6,919 bases of DNA from an uncultured Solirubrobacteraceae bacterium (GCA_955652345.1 CATPBV010000055.1:1-6919), one strand, 5' to 3'. Positions 1 through 5,031 are shown, numbered from the stretch's first letter. Notes: generated by a model from the letters alone, not told the origin. Numbers and translations are program-made.

Positions 1-381
1 CCATTTGACGACCGCGTCCGGCCCGACGATCACGAGCGCGCGCTGCGGGAACCCGCCCTCGTGATACACGCCGAAGGCCCGCGATGTGGCGCCCTTGGGC
101 TCGAAGTCCGAGAGCTGCTCGATCGAGACCCCAAGCTTCTGCCGGAATGCGGTCTGCGTGTACGTCGTGTCGCAGGAGACGCCGTACAGCTTGGCGCCGA
201 GAGCCTCGAACTCGTCGAGCACGTCGTCGTAGAGGTTCAGCTGGTCGGCGCAGACCGGGGTGAACGCGAACGGATAGAACACGAGGACCGTGGTGTGGCC
301 GATCAGGTCGGCCCGCGTGAACTCGGTCTCGTCCTCGCGCAGGAGGTGAAAGTCCGGAGCTGGTTGCCCCGGCTCGATCAC
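1..381 (-). CDS. AhpE-like peroxiredoxin, 3' end outside window
   Basis: A thiol peroxidase of the AhpC/TSA (thioredoxin-fold) superfamily, expected to reduce hydrogen peroxide or organic hydroperoxides in the cytoplasm. The visible 127 residues contain FYPFAFTPVC, which is the peroxiredoxin Pxxx(T/S)xxC motif with Pro37, Thr41 and the peroxidatic Cys44. Arg114 in PQRALVIV fits the conserved active-site arginine. The arrangement resembles mycobacterial AhpE (FFPLAFTGIC) more than typical 2-Cys AhpC. A second cysteine, Cys70 in GVSCDT, could be a resolving residue or incidental. The family is usually about 150-160 aa, so some 25-30 C-terminal residues are missing at the window edge. The GTG at 379-381 was chosen because AGGGGGGAG (385-393) lies just upstream. 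An in-frame GTG at 394-396 would swallow that site. The gene starts 11 nt after the rpsO stop, so co-transcription is likely. The superfamily call is firm and the AhpE subfamily is inferred. Confidence 0.9.
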   Translation of the reverse strand, partial: MIEPGQPAPDFHLLREDETEFTRADLIGHTTVLVFYPFAFTPVCADQLNLYDDVLDEFEALGAKLYGVSCDTTYTQTAFRQKLGVSIEQLSDFEPKGATSRAFGVYHEGGFPQRALVIVGPDAVVKW

Positions 382-384
382 CGT

Positions 385-393
385 CTCCCCCCT
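385..393 (-). promoter_or_regulatory. Shine-Dalgarno of the peroxiredoxin gene
   Basis: AGGGGGGAG on the minus strand overlaps the last base of the rpsO stop codon and sits 3-5 nt before the GTG at 381. It decides the start codon over the in-frame GTG at 396. It also implies independent translation initiation directly after rpsO. Confidence 0.6.
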
Positions 394-662
394 CACTTGC
401 GCAGGCCGAGCTCGCGCACGAGCACGCGATAGCGCTCGAGATCGCTGCGCTGGAGGTAATTGAGCAGCCGGCGGCGACGGCCGACGAGCATCAGCAGCCC
501 GCGCCGGGAATGGTGGTCCTTGGTGTGGGTCCGCAGATGGTTGGTCAGGTCGTTGATCCGCTCGGTCATCAGCGCGATCTGGACCTCGGTGCGCCCGGTG
601 TCGGTAGCGCCGTCTCCGAACTTCGAGACGAGCTCCTGCTTACGTTCGGTTGTGACGGCCAT
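393..662 (-). CDS. rpsO: 30S ribosomal protein S15
   Basis: Primary 16S rRNA-binding protein of the central domain (platform) of the small subunit, which helps recruit S6/S18 and forms bridge B4 with the 50S subunit. From ATG 660-662 it encodes 89 aa, exactly the usual bacterial S15 length. Diagnostic segments are DTGRTEVQIA (21-30), the conserved His42, DHHSRRGLL (49-57), RRRRLLNYL (62-70) and the C-terminal RELGLRK. The frame stays open upstream for 29 more codons, but that part has no S15 similarity and the family consistently begins near MAVTxExK. No Shine-Dalgarno precedes the ATG; a TAGCCT hexamer lies 10 nt upstream, so the message may be nearly leaderless. Usually rpsO sits beside truB/ribF and pnp. 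Here a plus-strand gene separates it from ribF and a peroxiredoxin follows it. S15 often represses its own mRNA, but so short a leader would leave no room for a classical leader operator. Confidence 0.98.
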   Translation of the reverse strand: MAVTTERKQELVSKFGDGATDTGRTEVQIALMTERINDLTNHLRTHTKDHHSRRGLLMLVGRRRRLLNYLQRSDLERYRVLVRELGLRK

Positions 663-672
663 CGGCCCGGTG

Positions 673-678
673 AGGCTA
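673..678 (-). promoter_or_regulatory. Candidate -10 element of rpsO
   Basis: TGCTAGCCT on the minus strand resembles an extended -10 (TGN plus TANNNT). The hexamer ends 10 nt before the rpsO ATG, so transcription would begin about 4 nt before the start codon. There is no Shine-Dalgarno in this interval, which agrees with a near-leaderless mRNA. I see no convincing -35 at 16-19 bp spacing. The same hexamer occurs at the equivalent place before ribF. Confidence 0.4.
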
Positions 679-703
679 GCAGGCGTCGATCGATTCTTAG
701 CTC

Positions 704-724
704 GCTCCGACGTGCTCCCGACGT
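704..724. repeat. Short imperfect tandem repeat in the divergent intergenic region
   Basis: GCTCCGACGT (704-713) is followed immediately by GCTCCCGACGT (714-724), identical apart from one inserted C. It lies in the 128-bp space between the divergent rpsO and small membrane-protein genes, about 25 bp upstream of the proposed rpsO -10. It could be paired regulator half-sites or a chance GC-rich duplication. Confidence 0.3.
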
Positions 725-790
725 TCGTCTTGCGGCTGCCGGAGAGCATTGTTCACGCAACTCCGCGAACCAACGAAAGGGAAATCAACC

Positions 791-979
791 ATGAGCACCG
801 CCATCGCCATCAACCTCGCACTCGGCGCCACAATCCTGGTCACGATCGTCGGGCTGATCGCCGCCAGCATCGCCACCGCGTCGGCCGACCGCGGCGTCAC
901 GCTGGTCAGGCCCGCCCATAGCCCCCGGTTCCAATGGACCAGGTCGCTTCCGACGCCGAGCTGGGTGGCGAGAGCTTAG
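791..979 (+). CDS. Small single-pass membrane protein, unknown function
   Basis: A 62-aa protein I cannot assign to a named family. It begins MSTAIAINLALGATILV, and residues about 6-29 form one uninterrupted hydrophobic segment (Ala/Ile/Leu/Val/Gly) long enough for a membrane helix. A polar, Arg- and Pro-containing tail follows (DRGVTLVRP to the end). The ATG at 791 was chosen because GAAAGGGA (775-782) lies at normal spacing, and the protein begins with the helix from there. An upstream in-frame GTG at 749 would add 14 residues with no ribosome binding site. Third codon positions are mostly G or C, as in the neighbours, which supports coding. It is the only plus-strand gene here, converging with ribF and diverging from rpsO. 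The helix could equally be an uncleaved anchor or part of a signal sequence; no clear cleavage motif is evident. Similar tiny MSTAIAIN-type proteins seem familiar from Thermoleophilia genomes, but that is recollection, not a search. Confidence 0.55.
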   Translation: MSTAIAINLALGATILVTIVGLIAASIATASADRGVTLVRPAHSPRFQWTRSLPTPSWVARA

Positions 980-1012
980 GTCCGGGCTTTGCAGTGGGGC
1001 CTGGGTGCCGCC

Positions 1013-1047
1013 CCGAACGTACTTGCGGGAAGCGCCAGGACGTTCGG
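1013..1047. terminator. Inverted repeat between convergent genes, possible weak bidirectional terminator
   Basis: CCGAACGT (1013-1020) and ACGTTCGG (1040-1047) are exact reverse complements separated by 19 nt. They lie in the 75-bp gap between the convergent stops of the small membrane-protein gene (979) and ribF (1055). The position fits a shared 3'-end hairpin. Neither strand has a T-tract after the stem, so a canonical intrinsic terminator is not supported. A second possible stem, GGGGC/GCCCC, lies next to it around 996-1014. Confidence 0.3.
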
Positions 1048-1054
1048 AGCGGCA

Positions 1055-1927
1055 TCAGGCCCCGCCACATATTGCGCGAGTGTGTCTCACGTCCTCCCGC
1101 ATCTGCTCGACCAGCGCTGACACCGTGTCGAACCGGCGCTCCCCACGCAGGCGCTCGATGAAGTCGAGGCGCAGCGTCTTCCCGTAGAGATCGACATCCC
1201 GGTCCAGCACGTAGGCCTCCACGAGGACGCCGCGGCCGCTGCCGAACTGCGGCCGCACGCCCACATTGACAGCGGCGCAGTCGCCGTCGGCCCGAGCGGC
1301 ATACACCCCGTGGCCCGGGCACACGAGCGACTCATCGGGGACGATGTTGGCCGTAGGAAACCCGAGCTCGCGCCCTCTGCGATCGCCCGGCACGACCTCT
1401 CCGCGCATCTGAAACGGCGATCCGAGCAGGCGAGCCGCGCGTTCCACCTCGCCCGCCGAAACCAGCGCCCGGATGTGACTCGACGAGACGATCTCCCCCT
1501 CCACCTCCACAAGCGCGACCACGCGCGTCTCGAACCGCGAGTCGGCCCGTAGCAGCTCGACATCGCCGGCTGCACGATGTCCGAACCGGAAGTTGTCGCC
1601 CACCGACACTCGCACGGCCTGCAACCGTTCGACGAGGACGTGGTCGATGAACTCCTGCGGGCTCTGATGCGCGAATCCCTCGTCGAACGGGATCACAACC
1701 AGCTCGTCCACCCCGAGGGAGGCGATTAGCTCCGTCTTCGCCTCGAGGCTCGTCAGCAGCCGGGGTGCCGCCTCGGGACGGACCACGCGCAGCGGGTGAG
1801 GCTCGAACGTGAGCACCGTGTCGCTGCCTCGAATCACCTCCCGATGGCCGATGTGGACGCCGTCGAACTCGCCGACGGCGATCCTCCGTGGGCGTGACTC
1901 GACGTCCTCGAGCTTCGTGACTCGCAT
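1055..1927 (-). CDS. ribF: Bifunctional riboflavin kinase / FAD synthetase
   Basis: Makes FMN from riboflavin plus ATP, then adenylylates FMN to FAD in the cytoplasm. The 290-aa protein has both expected domains. The N-terminal nucleotidyltransferase has GEFDGVHIGH (19-28, with the HxGH signature), LTFEPHP (39-45), VGDNFRFGH (109-117) and SSSHIR (148-153). The C-terminal kinase has RGRELGFPTAN (184-194, with the PTAN motif), the likely catalytic Glu237 in VEAYVLD and DLYG (246-249). The protein is somewhat shorter than the usual 305-315 aa. Part of the deficit is directly visible: only about six residues separate VI from TVLTFEPHP, where a helix of the nucleotidyltransferase normally lies. 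The usual SSTRIR is SSSHIR, with His for the first Arg. The ATG at 1925-1927 starts a normal family N-terminus (MRVTKLEDVE). It has no Shine-Dalgarno but has TAGCCT 9 nt upstream, as rpsO does. I see no FMN riboswitch in the 65-nt upstream gap. Confidence 0.96.
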   Translation of the reverse strand: MRVTKLEDVESRPRRIAVGEFDGVHIGHREVIRGSDTVLTFEPHPLRVVRPEAAPRLLTSLEAKTELIASLGVDELVVIPFDEGFAHQSPQEFIDHVLVERLQAVRVSVGDNFRFGHRAAGDVELLRADSRFETRVVALVEVEGEIVSSSHIRALVSAGEVERAARLLGSPFQMRGEVVPGDRRGRELGFPTANIVPDESLVCPGHGVYAARADGDCAAVNVGVRPQFGSGRGVLVEAYVLDRDVDLYGKTLRLDFIERLRGERRFDTVSALVEQMREDVRHTRAICGGA

Positions 1928-1936
1928 GGCCGGGGA

Positions 1937-1942
1937 AGGCTA
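1937..1942 (-). promoter_or_regulatory. Candidate -10 element of ribF
   Basis: Minus-strand TAGCCT lies in the 65-nt gap upstream of ribF and ends 9 nt before its ATG, predicting a start site about 3 nt before the codon. Like rpsO, ribF has no Shine-Dalgarno. A TTCGCG at about 18 bp spacing is only a poor -35 match. If real, ribF has its own promoter independent of the upstream gene. Confidence 0.35.
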
Positions 1943-1992
1943 TTAGGGCTCGTGGGTCCGCGCGAATCGGCCGTCCCCACGGTGATAGTGCC

Positions 1993-2400
1993 TCAGCCCG
2001 CACCCGCGGCCGCGAGCGCCTGCTTCCACGGCTTGCTGGTCCCGCGAGCCTTGATGATGCTGATCGTCTGCCAGACCGCCCCGCTCGAGGGATAGTCGAG
2101 GCTGACGATCCACTGCCGGTCCTCTCCCTCGATCTTCATTCCGTATCCGCCGAGGCTGACCGGCCAGCTGACCTTGTGACCGGCGAGCGGGAAGTCGAAC
2201 ACGACCGGGCGCTCCCCGGGGGTGATCCGCTCCTTCAGCCCGTCCGTTCCGAGCGCCTTCTCCAGCCACCCCATCGAGGCGTCCTTGGCGAGGGCGCCGA
2301 GCGTAAAGCTCAGGCGACCATCATCGCTCAGCACGAGCTTGCCGCCGATCGGGAACGGGTTCAGCTGGTTCTGGAGTAGGTATGCCTCTCGTTCGAGCAT
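1993..2400 (-). CDS. Conserved-looking soluble protein of unknown function
   Basis: A 135-aa protein that I do not recognise with certainty. It has no signal peptide or membrane helix and no cysteine, so it is probably cytoplasmic. It reads as a compact fold rich in beta-strands: GGKLVLSDDGRLSFTL (19-34), a helical stretch (36-60), VVFDFPLAGHKVSWPVSLGG (66-85), GMKIEGEDRQWIVSLDYP (87-104) and a final helix with KPWKQALAAAG. Alternating strands closed by one C-terminal helix vaguely recall GRAM or bacterial PH-like domains, but this is an impression only. The start is the ATG at 2398-2400, placed 5 nt after a perfect AGGAGG. A GTG two codons upstream overlaps that site and was rejected. It sits between truB and ribF in the same direction, 87 nt after truB, in a place that is usually empty in this operon. 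Base composition matches its neighbours, so recent transfer is not indicated. Confidence 0.8.
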   Translation of the reverse strand: MLEREAYLLQNQLNPFPIGGKLVLSDDGRLSFTLGALAKDASMGWLEKALGTDGLKERITPGERPVVFDFPLAGHKVSWPVSLGGYGMKIEGEDRQWIVSLDYPSSGAVWQTISIIKARGTSKPWKQALAAAGAG

Positions 2401-2405
2401 CTGCA

Positions 2406-2411
2406 CCTCCT
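2406..2411 (-). promoter_or_regulatory. Strong Shine-Dalgarno of the unknown-function gene
   Basis: A perfect AGGAGG with a 5-nt spacer before the ATG at 2400. It is the strongest ribosome binding site in the window and fixes the start. The contrast with ribF and rpsO, which have none, is notable. Confidence 0.75.
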
Positions 2412-2487
2412 GTGATCGCGGGTTCCTTGTGAGCGGTCCCGAGCGAGATACTCGGCAGGCCGGGTGGATTCCCTGAGTCGCGCGCTC

Positions 2488-3288
2488 TCAGCGGAAGCCG
2501 ACGACGGGCCTCAAGTGCTCGCCCATCGGCTCGCCAATGGCCACGAGCCCGCGATCGTCGGTCAGCCTCACCGCGCCGGCGGCGGGCCGCGGAATCGCCT
2601 GGCCGTGGCTCGCGCGCCGGGACTGATCGGCGTCGAGGCGCACCTCGGGCATGAACGCAAGCGCATCGTTGGGTGGCACGATCCGCTCGGCGTCCGCGTC
2701 GGCTACATCGAACGGCCCGATTCTGGTGCGCCTGAGCTCCTCGCAATAGGCATCGCCGAGATCGGCGATCAGGCTGCGCACATACGTCCCCGACGAGCAC
2801 TCGATCGCAAACCCGCGCCGATCGCCCCGGCGCCAGCGCTCCTCGAAGCGGTGGAGGAACACCTCGCGCTCGGGCAGCTCGACGGGCGTGCCCGCACGCG
2901 CGAGCGCGTATGCCCTGCGGCCGCCGATCTTGATCGCCGAATACGCGGGCGGGCGCTGCATCACGCGTCCCGTGGGCAGGGCCAGGTCGCCGTCGGGAAC
3001 GTTCCCGGTCGCGATGATCTCGCCCTCAGGGTCGCCCGTGCTCGACACGGACCCGAACACCGCTACCGCCTCGTAGCACTTCGACAGCGCCATCAGGAAC
3101 CGCTGGACGCGGGTCGCTCGTCCCACGAGCACCAGGAGCAAGCCGGTCGCGAACGGGTCGAGCGTCCCGGCGTGGCCGACCTTGACGCCCTTATCCAGCC
3201 GGCGGCGCACCGAGACGACAACATCGTGCGAGCTCACCGCGGCGGGCTTGTCGCACAGGACCACACCCGAAGGCCCCTCTTCAGTCAC
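2488..3288 (-). CDS. truB: tRNA pseudouridine(55) synthase
   Basis: Isomerises U55 in the T-psi-C loop of elongator tRNAs to pseudouridine and acts as a tRNA folding chaperone. The 266-aa protein has GHAGTLDPFATGLL (38-51) with the nucleophile Asp44. It also has the active-site Tyr72 in KCYEA, QRPPAYSAIK (111-120), and SSGTYVRSLIADLG (165-178). A small C-terminal segment (about 222-266) corresponds to the PUA-like tail. It is shorter than E. coli TruB (about 314 aa). One visible cause is the run TGNVPDGDLALPTGRVMQ (94-111), which lacks the helix normally found between the GDxEG strand and the QxPPxYSA strand. The GTG start (3286-3288) overlaps the nrnA stop as GTGA, so translation is probably coupled to nrnA. 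No separate Shine-Dalgarno is needed or obvious. Confidence 0.97.
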   Translation of the reverse strand: MTEEGPSGVVLCDKPAAVSSHDVVVSVRRRLDKGVKVGHAGTLDPFATGLLLVLVGRATRVQRFLMALSKCYEAVAVFGSVSSTGDPEGEIIATGNVPDGDLALPTGRVMQRPPAYSAIKIGGRRAYALARAGTPVELPEREVFLHRFEERWRRGDRRGFAIECSSGTYVRSLIADLGDAYCEELRRTRIGPFDVADADAERIVPPNDALAFMPEVRLDADQSRRASHGQAIPRPAAGAVRLTDDRGLVAIGEPMGEHLRPVVGFR

Positions 3289-4286
3289 GACAGCTGCTCG
3301 GCGACCTCTTCCCGCAGGAACGCCACAATCTCCTCCCAGTCCATCGCGGTCGTGAACCCAGCTGCCTGGCGATGCCCGCCTCCCCCCTGCACGCGGGCGA
3401 TCCGAGAGACGTCGACGCGCTCGTCGCTCGAGCGCAGCGAAACCTTGCGTAGTTGCTCCCCATCGCCGTCTCCGATGCGATCGCGGACGAGCGCGGCGAC
3501 AGCCGTGCCCTTGACCGAGCGCAGGTGGTCGATGACGCCCTCGGAGTAGCTCTCCTCGGCGTCCGAATCGGCGAAGTCGCCTGCGCTCAGGCCGGTCATC
3601 GTCAGCCGCCCGTCGTCGTAGCGCCGAACGTTGGCAAGCCCCCGGGCCAGCAGCGCGAGCTTGCCATAAGGCACTCCCTCATACACCCGCCGGTACATCT
3701 GGTGAACATCGACGCCGGCGTCGATCAGCGCCGCGGCCATCAAGTGCGAGCGAGCCGTCGTGTTCTGGTACATGAACCTGCCGGTGTCGGTGATCAGGCC
3801 CACGTACAGAGCCTCGGCGATCGTGACCGTGGGCCGCACCCCAAGATCGTCGATCAGGTCCCAGACGATCTCGGCAGTACAAGACGCCTCGGGCACCACC
3901 AGATTCGCGGTCCCGAAGCGGGTGTTGTCGTGGTGGTGGTCGAGGTTGAGGATATGCGCCCCGGGGCGACGGAACGCCTCAGCGGCGTTGCGCTCGACGT
4001 TGCCGCAGTCGAGGAACACGATCGTGCGGCGATCGATATCGGCCGGCATGGTCTCGACGAGCCCCGAGAGCGAGAGGAAGCTGTACTCGCGTGGTAGCGG
4101 AAACTCATCTCCGTCGATGAACATCACGCTGTCCTTGCCGAGCGAAGTGAGGATCTCCTGCATCGCGATCAGCGACCCGAGCGCGTCGCCGTCGGGGCGC
4201 TCGTGGGTGACCAGGATGAACTTCTCAGCCGCGCGGATCTCCTCGAGGACCGACTCGCGCGCCGAGCAGGCGCCGTTGTCACCCAC
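3285..4286 (-). CDS. nrnA: DHH/DHHA1 phosphoesterase, NrnA-like (nanoRNase / pAp phosphatase)
   Basis: A manganese-dependent hydrolase expected to degrade RNA oligonucleotides of 2-5 nt and, in many members, to dephosphorylate pAp. The 333 aa contain all DHH motifs: HERPDGDALGS (28-38; His28, Asp32, Asp34), VFLDCGN (90-96; Asp93), LDHHHDN (115-121) and GLITDTGRF (163-171; Asp167). The C-terminal DHHA1 substrate-binding domain ends with GGGGHRQAAGF (301-311). Its length matches the family (310-340 aa). The start is GTG 4284-4286, preceded by AGGGAAGG within the end of rbfA. The gene overlaps rbfA by 8 nt and truB by 4 nt. The order rbfA-nrnA-truB is common in Actinomycetota and Firmicutes and supports the assignment. 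Which substrate dominates, nanoRNA, pAp or cyclic dinucleotide products such as pApA, cannot be read from the sequence. Confidence 0.93.
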   Translation of the reverse strand: MGDNGACSARESVLEEIRAAEKFILVTHERPDGDALGSLIAMQEILTSLGKDSVMFIDGDEFPLPREYSFLSLSGLVETMPADIDRRTIVFLDCGNVERNAAEAFRRPGAHILNLDHHHDNTRFGTANLVVPEASCTAEIVWDLIDDLGVRPTVTIAEALYVGLITDTGRFMYQNTTARSHLMAAALIDAGVDVHQMYRRVYEGVPYGKLALLARGLANVRRYDDGRLTMTGLSAGDFADSDAEESYSEGVIDHLRSVKGTAVAALVRDRIGDGDGEQLRKVSLRSSDERVDVSRIARVQGGGGHRQAAGFTTAMDWEEIVAFLREEVAEQLS

Positions 4287-4629
4287 CGCCTTCCCTCACC
4301 TCGTCGATCAGCTCGGTGATCCGCATGCCGCGGTCGACGGAGTCGTCGTACTGAAACGTCAGCGCCGGCGTGTGCTTGAGCGCCAGCTCGCTCGCGAGCC
4401 GCCCCTGGAGCAGGCCGTGCGCCGAGCGGAGCCCCGCGAGCGTCTCGGTCCGAGCCAGCTCGTCGCCGAGAACGCTGACGTACACGCGGGCATGGCGCAG
4501 ATCGGGGCTGGTCTTGACTCCGGTCACCGTAACGAATCCCACGCGCGGATCCTGAAGATCCCGTCCGATCGCGTCACTGAGGACAGCCCGAACCGCCTCG
4601 TCGACACGCCGCATGCGCTCATCGCTCAT
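4279..4629 (-). CDS. rbfA: 30S ribosome-binding factor A
   Basis: A KH-fold assembly factor that binds the 30S subunit near the 16S rRNA 5' helix and aids late maturation, particularly in the cold. The 116-aa product has the family pattern: an N-terminal helix (RRVDEAVRAVLSDAI), DLQDPRVGFVTVTGV (24-38), SPDLRHARVYVSVLG (41-55), a central helix with LQGRLASELALKHTP (74-88) and LTFQYDDSVDRG (90-101). The preferred start is the ATG at 4627-4629 (MSDERMRR), with GAGAAGATAGG directly upstream. Alternatives are a GTG-type start eight codons upstream and the ATG five codons downstream (4614). The gene lies 90 nt after the DUF503 gene and overlaps nrnA by 8 nt. The spacer before it is the only sizeable gap in the block and contains inverted repeats that could affect its expression. 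Confidence 0.96.
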   Translation of the reverse strand: MSDERMRRVDEAVRAVLSDAIGRDLQDPRVGFVTVTGVKTSPDLRHARVYVSVLGDELARTETLAGLRSAHGLLQGRLASELALKHTPALTFQYDDSVDRGMRITELIDEVREGGG

Positions 4630-4642
4630 CCTATCTTCTCGT

Positions 4643-4668
4643 CCGCGGAACAATCGCCTGCACCGCGG
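4643..4668 (-). other. GC-rich hairpin just upstream of the rbfA ribosome binding site
   Basis: Two copies of the self-complementary hexamer CCGCGG (4643-4648 and 4663-4668) can pair across a 14-nt loop. The hairpin ends a few bases before the purine-rich ribosome binding site of rbfA. It could modulate rbfA translation or mRNA processing. Short GC stems are common by chance at this base composition, so support is limited. Confidence 0.3.
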
Positions 4669-4680
4669 CTCGCTTGTCGC

Positions 4681-4700
4681 GATTCATCCCGGGATGAGTC
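4681..4700. repeat. 20-bp near-perfect palindrome in the DUF503-rbfA spacer
   Basis: The core TCATCCCGGGATGA (4684-4697) is a perfect 14-bp palindrome. Including the flanks, the symmetry runs over 20 bp with one mismatched pair. It is centred at 4690/4691 in the only non-coding spacer of the infB-truB block. Such symmetry fits a dimeric DNA-binding protein site or an RNA hairpin with a four-base loop. No T-tract follows on either strand, so it is not a canonical terminator. Confidence 0.45.
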
Positions 4701-4719
4701 GCCTGGAGGGCCGGGCTTC

Positions 4720-5031
4720 TCACGGCTGGAGGTCCTCGACGGACGCAACGATCCGCTGCACGTGCACCCCATCGGGGCACCGGTGCTGTAGCCACCGCTC
4801 GACGTTGTCCGCCGCGCTGGAGAGCGTAGAGAGCGAGCCACCGGTCAAGGCCGCGGTCAGCGTCGCGCGCTGCCACAGGTCCTGGTGGGCGACCTCGGCG
4901 ACCGCCGCACCCAGGCGCCCGTGCAGCTGGGCCTTGATCGAGGAGAGGTCCTTGCGCTTGCTCTTGAGGCTTCCCGCCTCAGGGAAGTGAAGATCGATCA
5001 CGAGCACCGCGACGAAGCCGCTTGCCGCCAT
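4720..5031 (-). CDS. DUF503 family protein (YlxP-like)
   Basis: A small protein of the DUF503 family, represented by B. subtilis YlxP, which also lies between infB and rbfA. Its biochemical role is not established; the conserved position suggests a function in ribosome maturation or initiation. The 103 aa show the family signature: LVIDLHFPEAGSLKSKRKDLSSIK (10-33), then AVAEVAHQDLWQRATLTAAL (43-62) and a C-terminal helix-strand (DNVERWL to QRIVASVEDL). The ATG at 5029-5031 was chosen because it lies 10 nt after the infB stop and gives the typical family length (about 95-105 aa). The open frame continues upstream inside infB but without family similarity. TAGGTG overlapping the infB stop is a weak ribosome binding site, so translation may be coupled to infB. 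Confidence 0.92.
   Translation of the reverse strand: MAASGFVAVLVIDLHFPEAGSLKSKRKDLSSIKAQLHGRLGAAVAEVAHQDLWQRATLTAALTGGSLSTLSSAADNVERWLQHRCPDGVHVQRIVASVEDLQP

Noticed and set aside
61..432. Plus-strand frame of 123 codons opposite the peroxiredoxin and the rpsO end
   Set aside because: It is antisense to a clear peroxiredoxin, has no ribosome binding site and no similarity I recognise.
663..749. Extended rpsO N-terminus of 29 more codons
   Set aside because: S15 is 89 aa from the internal ATG and the extension shows no family similarity.
1928..1992. FMN riboswitch upstream of ribF
   Set aside because: The gap is only 65 nt, too short for an FMN aptamer, and none of the conserved aptamer segments are visible.
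2439..2455. CCGAG/CTCGG inverted repeat in the truB to unknown-gene gap as a terminator
   Set aside because: It has only a 5-bp stem, a 7-nt loop and no T-tract. Nothing else terminator-like is seen in that 87-nt gap.
2464..3549. Long plus-strand open frame of about 361 codons opposite truB and part of nrnA
   Set aside because: It lies fully antisense to two well-conserved genes, has no recognisable domain, and is the expected stop-poor shadow in high-GC DNA.
3760..4791. Long plus-strand open frame of about 343 codons opposite nrnA, rbfA and part of the DUF503 gene
   Set aside because: It is antisense to three conserved genes. Its composition is Ser/Arg-rich without domain structure, so it is a shadow frame.
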